From NCBI RefSeq assembly GCF_026341515.1, contig NZ_JAPEOK010000001.1:496001-560000 (forward strand): a stretch of DNA of 64,000 bases. The letters are read 5' to 3'. Positions 59,451-64,000 of this stretch are shown one piece after another. The notes under the pieces are model-generated. The model ran no database searches. It was not told where the DNA came from and saw only the letters and a program-made list of their open reading frames with translations. Numbering within the stretch: the stretch's first letter is position 1; every line of letters starts with the position of its first letter. This DNA comes from Streptomyces sp. NBC_00878 (lineage in GTDB: Bacteria > Actinomycetota > Actinomycetes > Streptomycetales > Streptomycetaceae). The position numbers and the translations under genes were made by a program.

Positions 59451-61334
59451 ATGCTCACGTTCCCGCACGTGCACCGCCGCCCCACGAGACGCCGTACGAG
59501 AAAACGCACGACGACCGCCCTGCTGACGGCTGCCCTGCTCTGCGGCGGGCTGGCTCTCGCGCCAGGTGCGACCGGGCTGCCGTCGACCGTGCTGCCGTCC
59601 GTGGCGGACCCGGCCGCCACCGCGACGACACCCGTTCGGGTCAACCAGGCGGGCTATCTGCCGGACGGTCCCAAGCGCGCCACGGTGGTCACCTCTGCCG
59701 CCCGGCCGCTGACCTGGCAGTTGCGCAGCGCGTCGGGCGCCGTGACCGCCTCCGGCCGGACCGTCGTACACGGCGCGGACGCGGCATCGGGCGAGGCGAC
59801 CCACACCGTGGACTTCTCCGCGTACCGGAGGTCGGGCTCGGGGTTCGTCCTCGTGGTGGACGGGCAGAACAGCGCGCCCTTCGACATCCGCGCGGACCTC
59901 TACGACAGCCTGCGCTCGGACGCGATGGCGTTCTTCTACCACCAGCGCAGCGGCACACCGATCGAGGCCTCGCTGGTGGGTCCCGCCTATGCGCGACCGG
60001 CCGCGCACATCGGCGTCGCCCCGAACCAGGGCGACACGAACGTGCCCTGTCAGGCGGGGGTGTGCGACTACACCCAGGACGTGCGGGGCGGCTGGTACGA
60101 CGCGGGCGACCACGGCAAGTACGTCGTCAACGGCGGGATCTCCGCCTGGCTGCTCGTCGACTCCTTCGCGCGGGCCGAGCGGGCGGGGACCGAGTCCGCG
60201 CTCGGTGACTCGACCCTGCGGATCTCCGAGCGCGGCAACGGGGTCCCGGACGTGCTGGACGAGGCACGCTGGGAGCTCGACTTCCTGATGCGGATGCAGG
60301 TGCCGGACGGCAAACCGTACGCCGGTATGGCCTTCCACAAGATCCACGACGCGGCCTGGACGGGCATCCCGACCCGCCCCGAACTGGACTCCCAGCCGCG
60401 CGAGTTGCACCGCCCGTCCACCGCGGCCACGCTCAACCTCGCCGCCACGGCGGCGCAGTGCGCGCGTGTCTTCAGGCCGTACGACTCCGCGTACGCGAAG
60501 CGGTGTCTGCGCGTGGCCCGCACGGCGTGGACCGCGGCGAAGGCCAACCCCGCGCTGTACGCCCCGGAGTCGGACAGCACGGGCGGCGGCCCCTACAACG
60601 ACACCCAGGTCACGGACGACTTCTACTGGGCGGCGACCGAGCTGTACGCGGCGACCGGGGAGCGTGCCTACCGGAACGCGGTCACCTCCTCGCCCTGGCA
60701 CACCTCGTCCGGCGCGCTCACGCCGACCGGCTTCAACTGGGCCGACACCGCGGCGCTCGGCCGACTGACCCTGGCGACCGTGCCGAACGGGCTGCCCGCC
60801 TCCGACATCAGGCGCGTGCGCGCGTCCGTGACCGCCGCGGCCGACGGACACCTCGCCATGATGGCGGGCCAGGGCTACGCGGTGCCCATCCCCGCGAACG
60901 GGTACGTGTGGGGTTCCAACAGCCAGGTCACCAACAACGCGATCGTCATGGCCACCGCCTACGCGCTGACCGGCCGACAGCGGTACCGCGCCGGGGTGTT
61001 GGAGTCGATGGACTACCTGCTGGGCCGCAACACCCTCAACCTCTCCTATGTCACCGGCTACGGCGACACGTACGCCCGCAACCAGCACCACCGGTTCTGG
61101 GCGAACCAGTACGACGCCTCGCTGCCGAACCCGCCGGCGGGTTCCCTCGCGGGCGGCCCCAACAGCGGTCTGCAGGACCCGGTGGCGCAGGAGCACCTGC
61201 CCGGGTGCTCCCCCGCGGCCTGCTACATCGACGACATCGGCTCGTACTCCACCAACGAGGTGACGGTCAACTGGAACGCCCCGCTGGCCTGGCTGGCGGC
61301 CTTCGCCGCCGAGCGCTGCCCGCCGCGCGACTAA
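59451..61334 (+). CDS. secreted GH9 cellulase (endoglucanase)
   Basis: 627 aa from ATG 59451, GGGAGG 6 nt upstream; a longer open frame upstream is not coding. Signal peptide with an Arg-rich n-region (RRPTRRRTRKR) and hydrophobic TALLTAALLCGGLALA. Then a CelD-type N-terminal Ig domain (VRVNQAGYLPDGPKRATVV) and the (alpha/alpha)6 barrel with catalytic Asp pair in WYDAGDHGKYVVNGG (about 215-229), RHHxR-like NQHHRFW and proton donor in NEVTVNWNAPLAW (Glu about 603). No cellulose-binding module is attached. Cleaves beta-1,4-glucan outside the cell. CebR-controlled. Convergent with the AraC gene, 6 bp apart. Confidence 0.92.
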   Translation: MLTFPHVHRRPTRRRTRKRTTTALLTAALLCGGLALAPGATGLPSTVLPSVADPAATATTPVRVNQAGYLPDGPKRATVVTSAARPLTWQLRSASGAVTASGRTVVHGADAASGEATHTVDFSAYRRSGSGFVLVVDGQNSAPFDIRADLYDSLRSDAMAFFYHQRSGTPIEASLVGPAYARPAAHIGVAPNQGDTNVPCQAGVCDYTQDVRGGWYDAGDHGKYVVNGGISAWLLVDSFARAERAGTESALGDSTLRISERGNGVPDVLDEARWELDFLMRMQVPDGKPYAGMAFHKIHDAAWTGIPTRPELDSQPRELHRPSTAATLNLAATAAQCARVFRPYDSAYAKRCLRVARTAWTAAKANPALYAPESDSTGGGPYNDTQVTDDFYWAATELYAATGERAYRNAVTSSPWHTSSGALTPTGFNWADTAALGRLTLATVPNGLPASDIRRVRASVTAAADGHLAMMAGQGYAVPIPANGYVWGSNSQVTNNAIVMATAYALTGRQRYRAGVLESMDYLLGRNTLNLSYVTGYGDTYARNQHHRFWANQYDASLPNPPAGSLAGGPNSGLQDPVAQEHLPGCSPAACYIDDIGSYSTNEVTVNWNAPLAWLAAFAAERCPPRD

Positions 61335-61340
61335 CGGTCG

Positions 61341-62243
61341 TCAGCGGCGGAGCCCGGCCCGGTACGCGCCGGGCGGGGCGCCGTAGCGCTGCCGGAAGAC
61401 GCGGTTGAAGTGGAACGGGCTGCTGAAGCCGGAGGCCGCGGCGACCCGTTCCACCGGCAGGTCGGTGGCTTCCAGAAGCCGCGCGGCGTGCAGCAGGCGG
61501 GCGGCCAGCAGTGCCCGCATCGGGGACCGGCCGAGCTGCTGGGTGAAGAGGTGCGCGAAGCGGGATGCCGAGAGCGAGACCCCCGCGGCCAGGGATTCCA
61601 CGGTGTGCGGGGCGCCCGGGTCGGCCGCGATGAGCGCCTCGGCCTGCCGGATCCGTACGTCGAGGCCGGACCGGTTCGGTTCCCCTCGTGCCGTGGCGGT
61701 GGCGAGGAGGACGACCGACTCCAGCGAGCAGAGGGCGAGCTCGCGGGCGGTGGTTCCGTGGGCCACGGCGACGCGGCCGTCCTCGGGCTCGTCCTCCGGT
61801 GGCGGCCCCTCACCGGTCCACCGGGCGTCCGCGAGCATCCGCCGGAACGCCGACTCCAGTCGTGCCCGCACGCCGTCCGGGACCGGTGTGACGGCATACA
61901 GCCGGTCCCCGAGCGCGTACGGCCGCAGCCAGTCCGTCCAGGTCGGCCGTGCCTGGCAGTGCGCCCACCAGAACGCCCAGTGCCGCGCGCCCCGTGCGAC
62001 CGCGTAGTGGTGGGGCACGTCCGGGCCGAGGACGACGAGGTCCCTCGCGCCCGCATCCGTCTCCGCTGCTCCCTGGGCCAGCCGGCCCTCACCGCCGGTG
62101 GTCCAGATGAAGAGCCAGCTGTCGGCGCCCCCCGGCCGGCTGACGCTGTAGCCGGGATGCTGGTCGAAGCGGCCGACCGTCACCAGGCCGGGCGGCGGGG
62201 ACGGGGCAGCAGGCTCGGGCAACTGGTCAGCACGCACAGGCAT
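61341..62243 (-). CDS. AraC family transcriptional regulator
   Basis: 300 aa. N-terminal cupin-like sensing domain (RDLVVLGPDVPHHYAVARGARHWAFWWAHC) and C-terminal double HTH (VESLAAGVSLSASRFAHLFTQQLGRSPMRALLAARLLHAARLLEATDLPVERVAAASGFSSPFHFNRVFRQRYG). Divergent from the PhyH-type dioxygenase with 64 bp between start codons, so that gene is its likely target. The ligand may be a sugar or a metabolite made by that gene. Confidence 0.88.
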   Translation of the reverse strand: MPVRADQLPEPAAPSPPPGLVTVGRFDQHPGYSVSRPGGADSWLFIWTTGGEGRLAQGAAETDAGARDLVVLGPDVPHHYAVARGARHWAFWWAHCQARPTWTDWLRPYALGDRLYAVTPVPDGVRARLESAFRRMLADARWTGEGPPPEDEPEDGRVAVAHGTTARELALCSLESVVLLATATARGEPNRSGLDVRIRQAEALIAADPGAPHTVESLAAGVSLSASRFAHLFTQQLGRSPMRALLAARLLHAARLLEATDLPVERVAAASGFSSPFHFNRVFRQRYGAPPGAYRAGLRR

Positions 62244-62307
62244 CCTCCCGGAAGGCGCTCCTGCCTAGCGTGGGGCATACGGGACACCGACGCGAAGGGA
62301 CCGCCGC

Positions 62308-63171
62308 ATGACAGTCACGGGCAGGGGCACGAAAGCGGACGCGGGCGCGGAGGCGCTCACGGGCCCGGGCGCGGGCGCGGGCGGGGACGTCGTCCGGCGT
62401 TTCGAGGAGGACGGCTTCACTGTGGCGCGCGGGCTGTTCGGCTCGGGCGAGATCGACGCGCTGTGCGCCGAGTTCGACGTGCTGCACGCCGGCGGACCGG
62501 TTCCCGGGCACTTCGAACCCCGCGCGACCGGGACGACGGGCCCGGCGGACCCGCTGCACGCCTACCCCCGGGTCATGAACCCGCACCGCGTCAACGACCT
62601 GGCCCTGCGCCACCTCCTCGAACCCAGGCTGCGGGACATCCTCGAACTCCTCCTGGGCGAGGAGGTGTTGGCGGCGCAGAGCATGTTCTACTTCAAGCCA
62701 CCGGGCGCCCGCGGGCAGGCACTGCACCAGGACAACTTCTATCTGCGGGTGGAGCCGGGTACGTGTGTGGCGGCCTGGGTCGCCTGCGATGTGATCGACA
62801 GGGAGAACGGCGGCCTTGAAGTGGTCCCCGGCACCCACCGCATGGACGTGTTCTGCCCCGAGGAGGCCGACGAGGGGCTGTCGTTCGCCCGCGAGTACGT
62901 ACCGCCGCCGCCCGGACTGTCCGCCGTGCCGGTCGACATGGAGCCGGGGGACGTCCTGTTCTTCAACGGCAGCCTGGTGCACGGCTCCCAGCCCAACCGC
63001 ACCACCGACCGCTTCCGCCGCTCGTACATCGGCCACTACGTGGGCCGCTCCGCGGAGCGCATCGGCCGCTTCTACCCCACCCTGTCGATGAGCGGGGAGC
63101 CCGTCCCGCTGCGGGAGAGCGAGGGCGCGGGCCCGTGCGGCACGGAGTTCGAACCGACGGGCCCGCACTGA
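62308..63171 (+). CDS. phytanoyl-CoA dioxygenase (PhyH) family protein
   Basis: 287 aa. Fe(II)/2-oxoglutarate fold: facial triad in ALHQDNFYL (His, Asp) and NGSLVHGSQPN (His), with Arg of RFRRSYIGHYV binding 2-oxoglutarate. The N terminus (about 1-30) is a Gly/Ala-rich disordered stretch. PhyH-like bacterial enzymes hydroxylate lipids, amino acids or natural-product intermediates; the substrate is unknown. Divergent from AraC, convergent with the HAD hydrolase. Confidence 0.87.
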   Translation: MTVTGRGTKADAGAEALTGPGAGAGGDVVRRFEEDGFTVARGLFGSGEIDALCAEFDVLHAGGPVPGHFEPRATGTTGPADPLHAYPRVMNPHRVNDLALRHLLEPRLRDILELLLGEEVLAAQSMFYFKPPGARGQALHQDNFYLRVEPGTCVAAWVACDVIDRENGGLEVVPGTHRMDVFCPEEADEGLSFAREYVPPPPGLSAVPVDMEPGDVLFFNGSLVHGSQPNRTTDRFRRSYIGHYVGRSAERIGRFYPTLSMSGEPVPLRESEGAGPCGTEFEPTGPH

Positions 63172-63192
63172 AGCCGCCGCCAGACACGCGCT

Positions 63193-63840
63193 TCAGGAGC
63201 GCAGCAACTCCGCAGCGCCCAGGTCGAGTACGCCGTCGTGCCAGGTCAGCCCGCGCAGATCGCGTACGACGACGGGGGCGCCGGTGTCCAGGCCGCGCGG
63301 CCCGACGCCGATGACGTACGCCCCGGCCGCGGCCCCCGCCTCGGCACCGGCGGCGCTGTCCTCGAAGACGACCGTGCGCGCCGGGTCCGCGCCCAGCTTT
63401 CCGGCGGCGGCCAGATAGCCGTCGGGGGCGGGTTTGCCGTGGCTGACGTCGTCCGCGGTGATGAGCACGGGCGGCAGGGGCAGCCCCGCGGCGGCGATAC
63501 GGGCCCGGGCGAGCGCGGTGACTCCGGAGGTCACCACGGCCCAACTGCCCCGCGGCAGGCTCGTCAGCAGGCCGAGGGCGCCGGGCAGCGCGGTCGTGGT
63601 GGCCGCCGCCTCGATCTCCAGGCGGTCGATCTCGGCGAGGGCGGCGGTCCGTTCCCCGGGGTCGGGCACCAGCAGCGCCACGGTGTCGGCGGAGCGCCTG
63701 CCATGGACCATGGCGGTGACCTTGTCGGCGGACAGGCCACGGGCGCGGGCCCACTGGCTCCATGCCTGGTCGACGCCCAGGTCGGAGTCGACCAGTACGC
63801 CGTCGTTGTCGAACAGGAGGCCCTCGCAGGGGATGTTCAC
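63193..63840 (-). CDS. HAD superfamily hydrolase (beta-phosphoglucomutase-like)
   Basis: 215 aa from GTG 63840 in GTGA. Motif I DNDGVLVDSD, motif II VVTSG, motif III Lys in SHGKPAPDGYLAAAGKLG, motif IV VFEDSAAGAEAG. Cap helices in 15-90. Sugar phosphatase or mutase activity is likely. Overlaps the preceding gene by 4 bp, so the two are co-translated. Confidence 0.88.
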   Translation of the reverse strand: MNIPCEGLLFDNDGVLVDSDLGVDQAWSQWARARGLSADKVTAMVHGRRSADTVALLVPDPGERTAALAEIDRLEIEAAATTTALPGALGLLTSLPRGSWAVVTSGVTALARARIAAAGLPLPPVLITADDVSHGKPAPDGYLAAAGKLGADPARTVVFEDSAAGAEAGAAAGAYVIGVGPRGLDTGAPVVVRDLRGLTWHDGVLDLGAAELLRS

Positions 63841-64000
63841 GGCCTCGCCTTTCGGATGACAGGACGGTTGCGGTAGCGGCCGACGAGTTCGCGTGCGGCG
63901 GCCTGCATACGGGTCGGCGGCAGCCCCTGGGCCAGCAGGGTCAGGTCGTCGACGACCATGTCACCGATGGTCAGGAACGCCTCCGGGATGCCGCCCGCAC
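63837..64000 (-). CDS. 3' end of an unidentified gene (cut by window edge)
   Basis: The last 53 or so codons are seen: GGIPEAFLTIGDMVVDDLTL, then LAQGLPPTRMQAAARELVGR ending IRKARP-stop. Codon usage is strongly GC3. No family can be named from this part. Its TGA overlaps the HAD start (GTGA), so the two are one operon. Confidence 0.6.
   Translation of the reverse strand, partial: AGGIPEAFLTIGDMVVDDLTLLAQGLPPTRMQAAARELVGRYRNRPVIRKARP

Overview
The window reads as a chromosomal segment of a Streptomyces or a close relative. The support is very high GC with strong G/C third positions, GTG/TTG starts and GTGA start/stop overlaps, a subtilisin-inhibitor (SSI) gene, three SpoIIE-type PP2C phosphatases, an ECF41 sigma factor, a perfect CebR box before a GH9 cellulase, and an intergenic hairpin repeat of a type common in Streptomyces. 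No rRNA, tRNA or CRISPR array was seen. Most genes are single units or pairs of accessory character, so this looks like a non-core part of the chromosome.

Layout. 1-10.5 kb: secreted and degradative genes (M6 metalloprotease, YVTN propeller protein, GH5 glycosidase), a TetR regulator, a Tet(M)/OtrA-like ribosomal protection protein with an overlapping upstream ORF, an XdhC-like protein and an aminoglycoside/macrolide-type phosphotransferase. 10.5-20.3 kb: a metallophosphoesterase, a 260-bp MITE-like element, a multidomain phosphatase, then an EACC1-like + caspase/STAND-NTPase/WD40 pair that looks like a bacterial programmed-death or conflict module, and a second phosphatase. 20.3-23 kb: a chymotrypsin-like protease and a DJ-1/PfpI protein. 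23.4-29.8 kb: a compact NHLM-type peptide export locus (double-glycine precursor, HlyD-like protein, C39-peptidase ABC transporter, second ABC transporter) without a modification enzyme. 29.7-36.7 kb: ArsR/SRPBCC pair, alpha/beta hydrolase, DHA2-type MFS exporter, remnants of a peptide/metal ABC system, GNAT, and a STAS anti-anti-sigma protein. 36.7-43 kb: MerR, SSI inhibitor, a conserved actinobacterial hypothetical, NCS1 permease, a DUF4241-like protein, lactate 2-monooxygenase. 43-58 kb: two paralogous large membrane proteins (ECF-sigma-like region, zinc-finger motif, TM segment, ricin-type lectin) bracketing a Fic-like toxin/antitoxin pair, ECF41 sigma coupled to an orphan cytochrome b, a GH2 glycosidase and a third phosphatase. 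58-64 kb: a broken ArsB/NhaD-type transporter, a CebR-boxed GH9 cellulase, AraC regulator, PhyH dioxygenase, HAD hydrolase and a cut-off gene.

How it works together. Carbohydrate hydrolysis (GH5, GH2, GH9) appears to be under LacI-type control. Signalling is heavily represented (three phosphatases, STAS, ECF41, two sigma-like lectin receptors). The conflict or immunity layer comprises the caspase module, the Fic-like pair and the peptide export locus. Several loci show decay: an in-frame TGA plus lost start codon in the 58-kb transporter, a truncated permease with a trailing MFS remnant at 33-35 kb, a probable frameshift in the protease tail, a large internal deletion in the STAND protein, and a MITE that now supplies a stop codon.
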